A stretch of DNA of 64,000 nucleotides from Alkalihalobacillus sp. CinArs1. Lineage in GTDB: Bacteria > Bacillota > Bacilli > Bacillales > Guptibacillaceae. Positions 1-7,978 of this stretch are shown here, in pieces (positions within the stretch are counted from its first letter, which is position 1; the number at the start of each line of letters is the position of its first letter). Position numbers and translations under genes: made by a program. Where the stretch lies: NCBI RefSeq assembly GCF_947387515.1, contig NZ_CANDOB010000004.1:62001-126000 (forward strand), read 5' to 3'. A model generated the notes under the pieces. That model had not been told where the DNA came from. It worked only from the letters and a program-made list of their open reading frames with translations, and ran no database searches.

Positions 1-139
1 TTGGAATGACTAGTGTGTGCCCCTCCGTTACCTGGGTGAGGTCTAGAAAAGCTAAAACATCTTCTGATTCATAAACTTTAGCTGATGGAATATCGCCATT
101 AATGATTTTACAAAAAATACAGTCAGGAGAATGACTCAT
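1..139 (-). CDS. hit: HIT family protein, partial (N-terminal end only)
   Basis: The reverse strand from 139 encodes an N-terminus beginning MSHSPDCIFCKIINGDIPSA, with the CxxC (residues 7-10) and the 'KVYE..DVLAFLD' segment typical of HIT-domain (histidine triad) nucleotide hydrolases. The frame is open to the window edge, so the catalytic HxHxH part lies outside. A GGAAG ribosome site sits 8 nt before the ATG. In Bacillus the hit gene is divergent from ecsA, the arrangement seen here except for one lipoprotein gene in between. The family hydrolyses or binds nucleoside phosphoramidates and dinucleotides in the cytoplasm; the substrate here is unknown. Confidence 0.88.
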   Translation of the reverse strand, partial: MSHSPDCIFCKIINGDIPSAKVYESEDVLAFLDLTQVTEGHTLVIP

Positions 140-209
140 TACGATCTTCCTTTCATCATTTTTGTTTATCGTACCATATTTTTCATGTTTATTGAAAAAT
201 CAAATAAGG

Positions 210-232
210 CTCTGCCGGGGGTGCAGAGCCAT
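210..232. other. Stable hairpin between hit and the PCYCGC gene
   Basis: A perfect 8-bp stem (GGCTCTGC / GCAGAGCC) with a 7-nt loop lies in the divergent intergenic region. Read on the minus strand it is followed only by a weak T-rich stretch, and on the plus strand by none, so it is not a clear terminator. It lies in the presumed 5' region of hit transcripts. Role unknown. Confidence 0.5.
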
Positions 233-354
233 GAGCGTAACTAGTTTCAGGGAAGACGTCACACTCCGTACTAGGTTGCTCGGAAATAGAACAAACTATT
301 CAACTGTTTTGCGAATATTCTTATGAAAATCTGGATTCCTTCGTTTAATCAAGA

Positions 355-360
355 TATGAT
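355..360 (+). promoter_or_regulatory. Candidate -10 element for the PCYCGC lipoprotein gene
   Basis: TATGAT lies 32 nt before the chosen start codon. No convincing -35 is seen 17 nt upstream, so this is a weak call. Confidence 0.35.
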
Positions 361-392
361 GTGTACAGATTTATAAAATGGAGGAGAGACAA

Positions 393-863
393 ATGAAGTT
401 TCGTTTTCTAGCAATAGTAGGGATTCTTATCGTTTCCGTTATGACGGGGTGCAATAATAATGAAAGTCATATCCAAGAACATTTAAGTAATGGAGATATA
501 CGGGAAACAACAGCATCTAACGAACTCCCTACATTCCTTGAAGATAAACACGATACAGTACAGGCAATCTATTCAAAAGTAGAGTCGGAGGAAGATTTAT
601 TACAACACATACCATGTTATTGCGGTTGTGGAGACACGGCAGGTCACATGAATAATTACGACTGCTTTGTACATGACAAAACAGCTGAACGTACTACTTG
701 GGATGACCATGGTACGAAGTGCGGCGTTTGTCTTGACATCGCTGTGAAAGCCATTGAAATGAAAGAAAATGGAAAGTCGGTTAAAGACATTCGAGCGTTC
801 ATCGATGAGACGTATAAGGTTGGTTATGGCAAACCAACTCCGACGCCGCTACCAGAAGCGTAG
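393..863 (+). CDS. PCYCGC motif-containing lipoprotein
   Basis: A 156-residue protein. The ATG at 393 is chosen over 378 because GGAGGAG ends about 6 nt before it; the upstream ATG overlaps this ribosome site. The N-terminus is a lipoprotein signal with the lipobox VMTGC (Cys20). The mature part contains the hallmark PCYCGCG sequence and further conserved Cys/His residues (YDCFVH, CGVCLDIA), as in the PCYCGC family (Pfam PF13798). These clustered Cys and His residues suggest metal or redox chemistry at the outer face of the membrane, but the family function is not established. It sits between hit and ecsA. Confidence 0.85.
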   Translation: MKFRFLAIVGILIVSVMTGCNNNESHIQEHLSNGDIRETTASNELPTFLEDKHDTVQAIYSKVESEEDLLQHIPCYCGCGDTAGHMNNYDCFVHDKTAERTTWDDHGTKCGVCLDIAVKAIEMKENGKSVKDIRAFIDETYKVGYGKPTPTPLPEA

Positions 864-927
864 TCGTTTCACCGAGGTAATCAAAGTTTGTTAAAATGGA
901 GTCAAATACAGAAATGAGAGGGTCATT

Positions 928-1668
928 ATGTCGAATTCGATCTTAGAAGTGAACAATTTAACTGGTGGATACCAGGCAAATAAACCTGTTTTGCATGATC
1001 TTTCTTTAAATGTGAATGCGAATGAGATCGTAGGATTGATCGGTTTGAACGGAGCAGGAAAAAGTACCACTATTAAGCATGTTCTTGGTCTGCTTGATCC
1101 TATGAAAGGAAACATCCGTGTTGCAGGTAATACTTTCAGTGAAAACAAAGATAAGTACCGAAAACAATTTTCCTACATACCTGAAACACCTTTATTGTAC
1201 GATGAATTGACGCTTTGGGAGCATTTACAATTGACTGCTCTTGCGTACGACTTGGAAGAGGGTTGGGAACAAAGGGCAGATGGTCTTTTGAAAGAGTTTC
1301 GAATGACGAATATGAAAAGCTGGTTTCCGGGTCACTTTTCAAAAGGGATGAGGCAGAAGGTTATGATCATGTGTGCTTTCCTTGTTCAACCTTCTCTCTA
1401 TATTGTCGATGAACCGTTTGTCGGACTCGATCCGATCGGCATCCAGTCTTTCTTGGATATGATGGTCCAAGTGAAAGAGAAGGGTGCTGGCGTATTGATG
1501 TCTACTCATATTCTTTCTACAGCTGAACGATACTGTGATCGCTTCATCATCCTACATGATGGTGTCATTGTTATGTCAGGAACAATGGCGGAGCTTCAGA
1601 AACAAATCGGGCGTAAGGACGCTACATTGGATGACATCTATATCGAAGCGACCAGGAGCGAGAAATGA
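928..1668 (+). CDS. ecsA: ABC transporter ATP-binding protein EcsA
   Basis: A 246-residue ABC ATPase, close to the 247 residues I recall for B. subtilis EcsA. Walker A is GLNGAGKST (39-47), a degenerate signature SKGMRQK lies near 138, and Walker B LYIVDEP near 160. It is the first gene of ecsA-ecsB-ecsC and overlaps ecsB by 4 nt (ATGA), implying translational coupling. In B. subtilis the Ecs transporter affects intramembrane protease RasP activity, secretion, competence and sporulation; the transported substrate is still not firmly known. The family and synteny make this call safe. Confidence 0.95.
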   Translation: MSNSILEVNNLTGGYQANKPVLHDLSLNVNANEIVGLIGLNGAGKSTTIKHVLGLLDPMKGNIRVAGNTFSENKDKYRKQFSYIPETPLLYDELTLWEHLQLTALAYDLEEGWEQRADGLLKEFRMTNMKSWFPGHFSKGMRQKVMIMCAFLVQPSLYIVDEPFVGLDPIGIQSFLDMMVQVKEKGAGVLMSTHILSTAERYCDRFIILHDGVIVMSGTMAELQKQIGRKDATLDDIYIEATRSEK

Positions 1669-2876
1669 TGCAGTTCGAGACCCTGTGGAAGGAAAGAGCG
1701 GGTGCCTTTTGGAAGATTGCGCTTCGTTACTTCCGGTTAATCGGTAATAGCAGCTTTCTATTTACGCTCGTCCTGACCCTTATCTTTGGCGCATATTATT
1801 ATAGTGAATTACTCAAGGTACTGCCCGAAGCGTTTCCAGGCATTGCTGTTATCACGATCATCGCTTCTTTTGTAATCGTAAGGTCCCCTCTAAGGTTCTT
1901 TCTATCAGAAGCTGATCTTGTATTCTTATTACCTGCAGAAAGAAATCTAAAAGACTATTTTAACCGATCACTACTCTATAGCTTTATGCTTCAGGCGTTC
2001 ATCACGATTGTTGCGATGGTAATCCTTGCCCCGTTGTATCAGCATGAAATGGCAGCGGGGACCGCATATTACGTTTTCGTGATCGCGATCATGTTATTAC
2101 TGAAAGCACTAAACATCTTCATGAAATGGATGGAATTACATTTACCTGCACATCGATCTGTTGCTGGATTCGTAGGGTTACGCACAGTGGCTACGTTACT
2201 GTTTACGTACTTCGTTCTCGTTCAAGCATCTTTGATCGTTGTTGCTCTGACTGCTATAGCGCTCGTTAGTCTCTTATGGTTTGTGTTTTATCCCCTTAAT
2301 CGAAAGTATTCGGTTAAATGGGAGAAGCTTCTTGCTTTAGATGAGAAGCAAAGTATGAAATTTTATCGAACAGCAAATCTATTTACAGACGTTCCGAAAC
2401 TAAAACAGTCTGTTAAAGGAAGAAGAATGATCAGTTCGATCGCTGAAAAACTCCTTCCGAATGATACGGTTTACGAAAAGCTTTATCAAAAAGCGTTTGT
2501 ACGAAGCAATGAATACCTTGGAATCTATCTGCGCCTAGCGATCATCGGTCTGTTGGTCGTGGTCTTCGTTCCAGGGACGATAGGTAAGGTAATTGGGGCA
2601 GGGCTATTTATCTATTTGACGGCTACACAGCTGCGCACATTATATCCTCACTATTCAGCACACGTGATGATAAAGCTTTATCCCCTTCCGGAGGACCAAA
2701 AAGATCGTGCATTCAACAAAATGTTAAGACGCTTACTAGGAATTCAAGCTGCCTTGTTTGCGTTGGTCACACTTATTTTAGAACGAGACGTAATCACGTT
2801 TCTTGTAATATGTTTGGTTGGAATTCTAACCGTCCTATTCGCTACTACGAAGAAACAAAAAGCACCACCAATCTGA
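1665..2876 (+). CDS. ecsB: ABC transporter permease EcsB
   Basis: A 403-residue integral membrane protein with several hydrophobic segments (roughly 28-48, 58-75, 105-125, 135-150, 170-215, 295-330 and 360-390) separated by basic loops, as expected for EcsB. It overlaps ecsA by 4 nt, so the two products should be made together. EcsB forms the membrane channel energised by EcsA. The start ATG is fixed by the overlap; a second ATG codon follows immediately. Confidence 0.94.
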   Translation: MMQFETLWKERAGAFWKIALRYFRLIGNSSFLFTLVLTLIFGAYYYSELLKVLPEAFPGIAVITIIASFVIVRSPLRFFLSEADLVFLLPAERNLKDYFNRSLLYSFMLQAFITIVAMVILAPLYQHEMAAGTAYYVFVIAIMLLLKALNIFMKWMELHLPAHRSVAGFVGLRTVATLLFTYFVLVQASLIVVALTAIALVSLLWFVFYPLNRKYSVKWEKLLALDEKQSMKFYRTANLFTDVPKLKQSVKGRRMISSIAEKLLPNDTVYEKLYQKAFVRSNEYLGIYLRLAIIGLLVVVFVPGTIGKVIGAGLFIYLTATQLRTLYPHYSAHVMIKLYPLPEDQKDRAFNKMLRRLLGIQAALFALVTLILERDVITFLVICLVGILTVLFATTKKQKAPPI

Positions 2877-2895
2877 TCCGTAAAGGAAGATTGCA

Positions 2896-3627
2896 ATGAA
2901 CAGCTATGAAGAAGAATTGAGAGATGAACTCTTTATTTGGGAAAAAAAGATGACGCGTAAAGCTCCATTATACTCTAGAGCTACTAAAAAACTTCAAAAC
3001 AAAGTGAACGATGCGATACCTGAGCGTGTCCACACTGTTGTGACGAATAGTATTCGAACGATGGTGGAAGGCGTGCTTGCTGGCAATACGTACGCAGTGA
3101 AAGAGCCATTACAGAATCTCTCACTAAAAGAGAGGGACAGATTGGCGAAGGAAGCAACGGCCACTTTCAAACGAGTTGCCGCTGTTGAAGGAGCAGGAAC
3201 TGGAGCAGGAGGCATACTGTTAGGGCTAGCAGATTTTCCATTACTATTGTCCATCAAGATGAAGTTTTTGTTTGACCTTGCTAGTATTTATGGGTACGAT
3301 GCAAGGCGATTTGAGGAGAGAGTTTTCATCCTTACCATCTTTCAACTTGCTTTTTCTTCAGATAAAACCCGTAAAGAAATTTTCAAACGACTAAAGAATT
3401 GGGAAGAGACGAGCCACCTTTATAAAGAGAAAGATTTCTTTAATGAGGAACACAACTGGAAGTCGTTTCAGCTTGAATACAGGGATTATATTGATCTACC
3501 GAAGCTACTTCAAATGATTCCAGGTTTTGGTGCGATCGTTGGAGCGTTCGTTAATTACCACTTTATCGATTGGCTAGGTGAAACTGCTATGAATGCCTAT
3601 CGCTACAGAATGCTCGCTTCCTCATAA
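2896..3627 (+). CDS. ecsC: EcsC family protein
   Basis: A 243-residue protein, similar to the roughly 236 residues of B. subtilis EcsC, placed 19 nt after ecsB with an AAAGGAAG ribosome site. It has a Gly-rich hydrophobic stretch near 97-115 (AVEGAGTGAGGILLGLADFP) and a second one near 205-225, giving peripheral or membrane-associated character. EcsC has no defined biochemical role. A strong terminator follows at 3633. Confidence 0.92.
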   Translation: MNSYEEELRDELFIWEKKMTRKAPLYSRATKKLQNKVNDAIPERVHTVVTNSIRTMVEGVLAGNTYAVKEPLQNLSLKERDRLAKEATATFKRVAAVEGAGTGAGGILLGLADFPLLLSIKMKFLFDLASIYGYDARRFEERVFILTIFQLAFSSDKTRKEIFKRLKNWEETSHLYKEKDFFNEEHNWKSFQLEYRDYIDLPKLLQMIPGFGAIVGAFVNYHFIDWLGETAMNAYRYRMLASS

Positions 3628-3632
3628 ATTGC

Positions 3633-3663
3633 AAAAGAGCCGGCCAAAATGGCCGGCTCTTTT
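3633..3663. terminator. Bidirectional terminator between ecsC and ferritin-like gene
   Basis: AAAAGAGCCGGCC and GGCCGGCTCTTTT form a perfect 13-bp stem with a 5-nt loop; T-runs on both sides serve the convergent genes. Confidence 0.93.
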
Positions 3664-3667
3664 CACA

Positions 3668-4102
3668 TTATTCAAAGCGAGCGTCGCTTAGGATGCGATC
3701 CATCTCTTCCATGTGATGCGTTTCGTCAGAGATCATATCGTCCAGCTTTACAACAAGCTCCGTGTACCCTAGCTCTTCAGCTTGGACTTTTCGCTTTTCA
3801 TAGCGGTCGATCGTATCTTTTTCAGCTCTTCTTGCTTCTAAGAGCATTTCCTTAACATCACTTAGTTGTTTAACTTCCGCTGGTTTCGTTGTTGGTGTAC
3901 CACCGAGCACCTTGATTTTTTCTGCAAGATACAGTGCGTGGCCCTGCTCATCAGCTATTTCACCTTCAAAGAAAGGTTTCAACGTTTGACGGTACAAGCC
4001 GGATACAACTGCCGCATTGTACGTATACATGATACTCGCAGCATATTCGTTCGCTAGGTCTTCATTTAACCCTTCGATTAGCTCCTGTTTCTTGTCTTCC
4101 AT
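3668..4102 (-). CDS. Ferritin-like domain protein (di-iron, stress type)
   Basis: A 144-residue helical protein with a ferritin-type ligand pattern: E19, E52-x-x-H55 (EQGH), a Glu in the third helix (RRAEKD) and E127-x-x-H130 (ETHH). This is the bacterioferritin/rubrerythrin-like di-iron four-helix bundle without a rubredoxin tail. Likely roles are iron storage or peroxide removal in the cytoplasm. A SigB-like promoter lies 42 nt upstream at 4144-4169, so it is probably a general stress gene. Monocistronic, ended by the 3633 terminator. Exact subfamily not resolved. Confidence 0.85.
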   Translation of the reverse strand: MEDKKQELIEGLNEDLANEYAASIMYTYNAAVVSGLYRQTLKPFFEGEIADEQGHALYLAEKIKVLGGTPTTKPAEVKQLSDVKEMLLEARRAEKDTIDRYEKRKVQAEELGYTELVVKLDDMISDETHHMEEMDRILSDARFE

Positions 4103-4143
4103 TCAAAACACCCTTTCTATACAAAATTCGTTCCACCTTATTT

Positions 4144-4169
4144 TTACCCATTCATGAATTTAATAAAAC
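4144..4169 (-). promoter_or_regulatory. SigB-like promoter for the ferritin-like gene
   Basis: On the minus strand GTTTTA - 14 nt - GGGTAA matches the SigB consensus (GTTTAA N13-15 GGGTAT) at 10 of 12 positions. Confidence 0.7.
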
Positions 4170-4202
4170 ATGGAAAGAATAATTGGTGCTACATACTCTC
4201 AT

Positions 4203-4227
4203 GTTTGCATCGGTGTTGAAGGGGTAA
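4203..4227 (+). promoter_or_regulatory. SigB-like promoter for the DJ-1/PfpI stress gene
   Basis: GTTTGC - 13 nt - GGGTAA, about 39 nt before the start. The B. subtilis homologue YfkM (general stress protein 18) is, as I recall, SigB-controlled, which supports the call. Confidence 0.75.
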
Positions 4228-4265
4228 TAGTCCAACTAGATGGTTAAACAGAAGGAGGACTTACC

Positions 4266-4781
4266 TTGAGTAAAATAGCGGTACTTATGACAAACATGTT
4301 TGAAGATGTGGAGTATACAAAACCGGCTGAGCAATTCAGCAATGCTGGTCATGAATTGACTGTTATCAGTCATAAAGCAGGTGAATCGTTAACTGGGAAG
4401 CAACAAGACGCTACGGTCACATCAGACAAAGGAATCGACGATGTAAATGCAGAGGATTTTGATGTGTTATTCATTCCAGGAGGATTCTCTCCAGATGAAT
4501 TACGAGCCGACGATCGCTTTGTAAACTTTACGAAGAAAATGATGTATTTGAATAAGAAGACACTTGTGATTTGCCATGGTCCACAACTGCTAATTACTGC
4601 AGAAGCGCTACATGGTCGCAACATTACAGGGTTCAAGTCGATCCAAACAGATCTAAAGTATGCTGGAGCGAATGTTTTCGATGAAGAAGTTGTCGTATGT
4701 GGTGGAACATTAGTCAGCAGTAGAAACCCAGATGATATCCCTGCATTTATTGAAAAGTCACTGTCTGTAATGGACAGCTAA
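4266..4781 (+). CDS. DJ-1/PfpI family protein (general stress protein 18-like)
   Basis: A 171-residue protein starting at TTG, with AAGGAGGA 8 nt upstream. It shows the DJ-1/PfpI fold: an N-terminal beta strand, the PGGFSPDELR loop, and the nucleophile elbow VICHGPQLL with catalytic Cys followed by His. Family members include glyoxalase/deglycase-like enzymes and proteases; B. subtilis YfkM is the likely counterpart. A SigB-like promoter is directly upstream and the DUF3243 gene follows after 13 nt, so the two form a stress operon. Exact activity cannot be told from sequence. Confidence 0.9.
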   Translation: MSKIAVLMTNMFEDVEYTKPAEQFSNAGHELTVISHKAGESLTGKQQDATVTSDKGIDDVNAEDFDVLFIPGGFSPDELRADDRFVNFTKKMMYLNKKTLVICHGPQLLITAEALHGRNITGFKSIQTDLKYAGANVFDEEVVVCGGTLVSSRNPDDIPAFIEKSLSVMDS

Positions 4782-4794
4782 GGAGTGTATAGGT

Positions 4795-5151
4795 ATGAGT
4801 GAGAAAAATCACCTTGTAAACAAAAACAGTGAATTAGATCTAAAAAAAGTGGACGACACGATGGATCGTATTAGTGAGGATCGAATCGATGATATTTTAA
4901 GTAATTTTGAACATTTCAAAGGGTACCTTGCTGATAAAGTAGAAGTGGGTGAAAAGCTTGGACTGAGTGAAGAAAGATTAGCTCAAGCTGCAGAGAAAGT
5001 GGCTGATTACTTAGCTCACAAAGAAGAGCCTAAGAACAGAGAAGAAAAGCTTCTTCAAGAACTATGGCTCGTAGGTGAAAAAGAGCACCGTCATGCTTTA
5101 GCTCATCTTCTTGTAAGAATGGTATTAAACGAAGATAACAAAAGCCGCTGA
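4795..5151 (+). CDS. DUF3243 domain-containing protein
   Basis: A 118-residue soluble, charged, helical protein. Residues about 35-80 (NFEHFKGYLADKVEVGEKLG and the following LSEERLAQAAEKVADYLA) match DUF3243, a small Bacillus domain of unknown function (for example YmfJ). The copy has N- and C-terminal extensions rich in charged residues. It starts 13 nt after the DJ-1/PfpI gene behind an AGGAGTG ribosome site, so it likely shares the SigB-like promoter. The TGA stop lies in the terminator hairpin. Confidence 0.8.
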   Translation: MSEKNHLVNKNSELDLKKVDDTMDRISEDRIDDILSNFEHFKGYLADKVEVGEKLGLSEERLAQAAEKVADYLAHKEEPKNREEKLLQELWLVGEKEHRHALAHLLVRMVLNEDNKSR

Positions 5152-5167
5152 GTTTTCAGCGGCTTTT
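5141..5167. terminator. Bidirectional terminator after DUF3243 gene
   Basis: AAAGCCGCTGA / TCAGCGGCTTT stem with T-tracts on both strands, serving the convergent lipid kinase gene too. Confidence 0.9.
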
Positions 5168-5206
5168 GTTTATGCGAAGATTCGACAGGTGCCTGTCACC
5201 TAAAAC

Positions 5207-6091
5207 CTATACTTCTCCTGCGAGGACGGTCAAGTGTTCCGGAAGTAGTTCTAATGTGGAAGGGGTCGTGTAGTTTCGCTCTCCGTCACAATCAATTTTC
5301 TGTTCTGGATCTGCGGAAATACGCAATTCTCTCGTTTGGTAATGGATGATATCTTCATGCAAAGCAGGTTCCTTTGTGAACTTAGATTGAAAGAATGACC
5401 AAAATGTAGGAAGGGACGATTCTTTAATGATCAACACGTCGAATTTACCATCCGTAAGATTGTTCTCAGGGAAGAAAGCCTGTATGCCTCCTGTAAATGG
5501 TCCGTTTCCTACAAGCATCATCACTGCTTCGCCCTCAAATTGGTGCTCTTCTGCCTCCACTTTAAGATGGAATGGAGAAGGGTTGTTGATCGTCTGAGCA
5601 GAGCTGATATAATACGACAGCCTTCCGAACAGTTCTTTTGTATTCGGATCGATATTTTCAGAAGCCTGTGTGATCATCCCGATGCCCCAAAAGTTTAGGA
5701 AGTACTCTTTATCTGAACGTCCGACGTCGATGGTTTTCGTGATGTTCTGGATGATTTGTTCAACGGCCAGAATCGGATTCTGATTGATTCCTATCGCTCT
5801 TGAGAAATCATTACACGTTCCACCGGGGATGATTCCAAAGGTTGGGCGGTTCTGCTTGCTGCAGAGTGCATTTGCTAATTCATAGATCGTTCCATCTCCA
5901 CCGGCTCCGATAATGATATCCACTTCTTCATTAATCTCGTCGACAATCTCAGCTCCATGTCCTGGATATTCGGTTTCATAAAACGTAAATTGCTGATAGT
6001 GTTCATCGAGCCTCGTTTTAATCGTATCGATTTGCTTTATCATTTTTTGATTACCAGCATTAGGATTTAGAATCAGGGCTGCATGCGCCAA
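5207..6091 (-). CDS. Diacylglycerol/lipid kinase family protein (YegS/DgkB/BmrU type)
   Basis: A 294-residue protein starting at TTG with AAAGGAGAG about 10 nt upstream. It has the N-terminal ILNPNAGNQK phosphate-binding strand, the GAGGDGTIYELANAL nucleotide motif (about 61-75) and GIIPGGTCNDFSRAIG, all diagnostic of the DAGK catalytic domain (Pfam PF00781), with the C-terminal beta-sandwich. It would phosphorylate diacylglycerol or a related lipid at the membrane face. Without further data it could be DgkB-like or BmrU-like. It follows the formate/nitrite channel gene by 51 nt on the same strand. Confidence 0.9.
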   Translation of the reverse strand: MAHAALILNPNAGNQKMIKQIDTIKTRLDEHYQQFTFYETEYPGHGAEIVDEINEEVDIIIGAGGDGTIYELANALCSKQNRPTFGIIPGGTCNDFSRAIGINQNPILAVEQIIQNITKTIDVGRSDKEYFLNFWGIGMITQASENIDPNTKELFGRLSYYISSAQTINNPSPFHLKVEAEEHQFEGEAVMMLVGNGPFTGGIQAFFPENNLTDGKFDVLIIKESSLPTFWSFFQSKFTKEPALHEDIIHYQTRELRISADPEQKIDCDGERNYTTPSTLELLPEHLTVLAGEV

Positions 6092-6142
6092 AGTGGAAGC
6101 TCTCCTTTCATATGGTTTTTGGATTAGTATTCCCTAAATAAC

Positions 6143-7012
6143 TTAAGCTTCTTCTCGAGGAAAATGCTCTTCATTGATTTCTTGTTTATAAGCATAAGTG
6201 AACGTAAGTGCTACTAATACTCCTCCGCCTATAAGGTTACCTATACTAGCAGGGACTAGGTTGAAGAATAGAAACTCCACCCACGTATATTCTCCCTTAT
6301 TAAAAATAGCCGTACCGAAATAACCCATGTTGGCTACACTATGTTGGAAATTCCCTGCCACGAATATGATGACTGGGAGCGCCGTAGCGAGTACTTTTCC
6401 TGTTAAGTCTCTGGCTGCAGTTGCAAGGAATGCTGCCATCCCGATCAGCCAGTTTGCGATGACCCCAGATAGCAGAATCTGAAACCATCCTTTCGTTCCT
6501 TCCGATAAAAACTTCATCTTATGTTCGATATAAACGTTTAACTCTGTATAGAATTCAGGTGATAGTGAACCTGATAGTACCACTAAACCTCCGACTAAAA
6601 GTGCTCCAATTAAATTACCAATATAGCAAACTACCCAAAACTTCATGAGCTGTTTTGGAATCCAGAACTTTCTTTGCAGTATATAGCTTGGTAACAAGAC
6701 GTTTACTTCTGTGAACAAAATCGCTCCTGAGATGAACACGATAGCATAGCCTGTTACAAAACCTGCTCCTGCAAGAAGATTATGTATGCCTTTCGTTTCC
6801 ACCCCTAAAGCGATGAGGACAGATAGGATCGAACCAAAGGTAACGAAAGCTCCTGCTAATATCGATAAGATAAACTGCCTGTTGAGTGGTCTTGCACTAT
6901 GAGACTCGCCCTTAACGATAAAGGTTTCAACGATTTGAGCAGGAAAATAAAATTGTCTTTCAGGATATGCTGCTTTTCCTTCCTGCTGTTTCGATTTATC
7001 TTCATTTGCCAT
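6143..7012 (-). CDS. Formate/nitrite transporter (FNT) family channel
   Basis: A 289-residue membrane protein with about six transmembrane segments (roughly 48-70, 78-105, 123-150, 180-205, 212-230, 255-280). The FNT hallmark central histidine lies in the segment GNFQHSVANMGYF, and N-terminal FPAQIVETFIVKGE resembles FNT amphipathic starts. FNT pentamers carry formate, nitrite, hydrosulfide or other small anions. AGGAGA precedes the ATG. No formate or nitrite enzyme gene is nearby, so the substrate cannot be assigned. Confidence 0.9.
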   Translation of the reverse strand: MANEDKSKQQEGKAAYPERQFYFPAQIVETFIVKGESHSARPLNRQFILSILAGAFVTFGSILSVLIALGVETKGIHNLLAGAGFVTGYAIVFISGAILFTEVNVLLPSYILQRKFWIPKQLMKFWVVCYIGNLIGALLVGGLVVLSGSLSPEFYTELNVYIEHKMKFLSEGTKGWFQILLSGVIANWLIGMAAFLATAARDLTGKVLATALPVIIFVAGNFQHSVANMGYFGTAIFNKGEYTWVEFLFFNLVPASIGNLIGGGVLVALTFTYAYKQEINEEHFPREEA

Positions 7013-7128
7013 AACAAGTCTCCTAACGTAATCGATTACTGCAAACGTAAATGCAGTTGATTGAAAAAAACTATTTTTCGGCTAGTATTCACAAAGACCG
7101 CTTGCGGTGTCATGAAGAATAGTAAGGG

Positions 7129-7155
7129 AAAAAAGCGAGATGGTATCCACCTCGC
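7129..7155 (-). terminator. Terminator after the PRC-barrel gene
   Basis: On the minus strand GCGAGGTGG / CCATCTCGC forms a 9-bp stem (one G-T pair) with a 3-nt loop, followed by six T. Confidence 0.85.
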
Positions 7156-7162
7156 CCTTTAT

Positions 7163-7912
7163 TTAAAATTTCCAGTATCCTGTTTTCCCGTAATGAGTAT
7201 AGAGATCTTCTTCAAATCGTCGGGTAAGGCGCTCGTTCAATAGATACTCTGGGGCATTTTCTATTTTGTCTTTCGGTACATTTACGACTACACTACGGTC
7301 ATTCCAATGGATGTCTTCAATCCATTCGGTAGATAACAATACTTTCTTTCCACTTAAAAAGTTTTTCGTATCTACAACAAAATATCTAAGCTTCCATGTT
7401 TCATCGTCAAAGATAAAATCATCAACATGGCCGATTTCGCCATCGATTGCTTGTATATGATAATTCGAAACTTCTTTCGTACTGCGAAGATGGTTATCTT
7501 CATCGCTAGTTTCCTTATAAGAGACTTCAAGTTCTTGAACGTCCATGTGAGGGTTAGGGTGCATCCCGCTCCCCCATGCGCCTGTGCCTACCCAATAGTA
7601 AGGCCAGCCGTAATGCTTGTTCATAGACATTTCATGCTTTCTAGATATCGGTTGATCCGTATCGATCGAGGGGCTGTTTTTTAGCTCCTCCGTCGAAAGT
7701 GAAACGGAAACTGTTTCTTCATCATGAGTAAGCTTTTCGATTGAGTATGGTGATATTAACACCTTTTTTCCAGGCAGCCATTTATGCGTGTCGACAACTA
7801 GGTACCTTACTGTCCAATGCTCGTCATCAAAATAGAGTTCTTTCAGCGCACCTTTTTCTCCGTCGCTTGTATCGATATTGTATTTATAAACTTCATTTTC
7901 ACTTACAAGCAT
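7163..7912 (-). CDS. Protein with two PRC-barrel domains
   Basis: A 249-residue soluble protein built from two related PRC-barrel halves: residues 1-75 (YNIDTSDGEKGALKELYFDD..WTVRYLVVDT..WLPGKKVLIS) and about 143-220 (YHIQAIDGEIGHVDDFIFDD..WKLRYFVVDT..FLSGKKVLLS), joined by an acidic linker and ended by a Tyr-rich tail. PRC barrels occur in RimM and photosynthetic reaction centre H subunits; stand-alone versions are stress-associated but of unknown function. A near-perfect SigB promoter lies upstream at 7953-7978. The ribosome site is AGGAGTG, 9 nt before ATG. Confidence 0.88.
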   Translation of the reverse strand: MLVSENEVYKYNIDTSDGEKGALKELYFDDEHWTVRYLVVDTHKWLPGKKVLISPYSIEKLTHDEETVSVSLSTEELKNSPSIDTDQPISRKHEMSMNKHYGWPYYWVGTGAWGSGMHPNPHMDVQELEVSYKETSDEDNHLRSTKEVSNYHIQAIDGEIGHVDDFIFDDETWKLRYFVVDTKNFLSGKKVLLSTEWIEDIHWNDRSVVVNVPKDKIENAPEYLLNERLTRRFEEDLYTHYGKTGYWKF

Positions 7913-7952
7913 GTGCTAACACTCCTGTATAATTATTTCTGCTGTAATGAAA

Positions 7953-7978
7953 ATACCCTTGAGTCGTTCTAGTTAAAC
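7953..7978 (-). promoter_or_regulatory. SigB promoter for the PRC-barrel gene (consensus match)
   Basis: Minus strand GTTTAA - 14 nt - GGGTAT, an exact match to both SigB boxes. It overlaps the last codons of hmoB. Confidence 0.85.

Noticed and set aside
7061-7243. 60-codon plus-strand frame near the formate/nitrite channel gene
   Set aside because: No ribosome site and it runs antisense through the terminator and end of the PRC-barrel gene.
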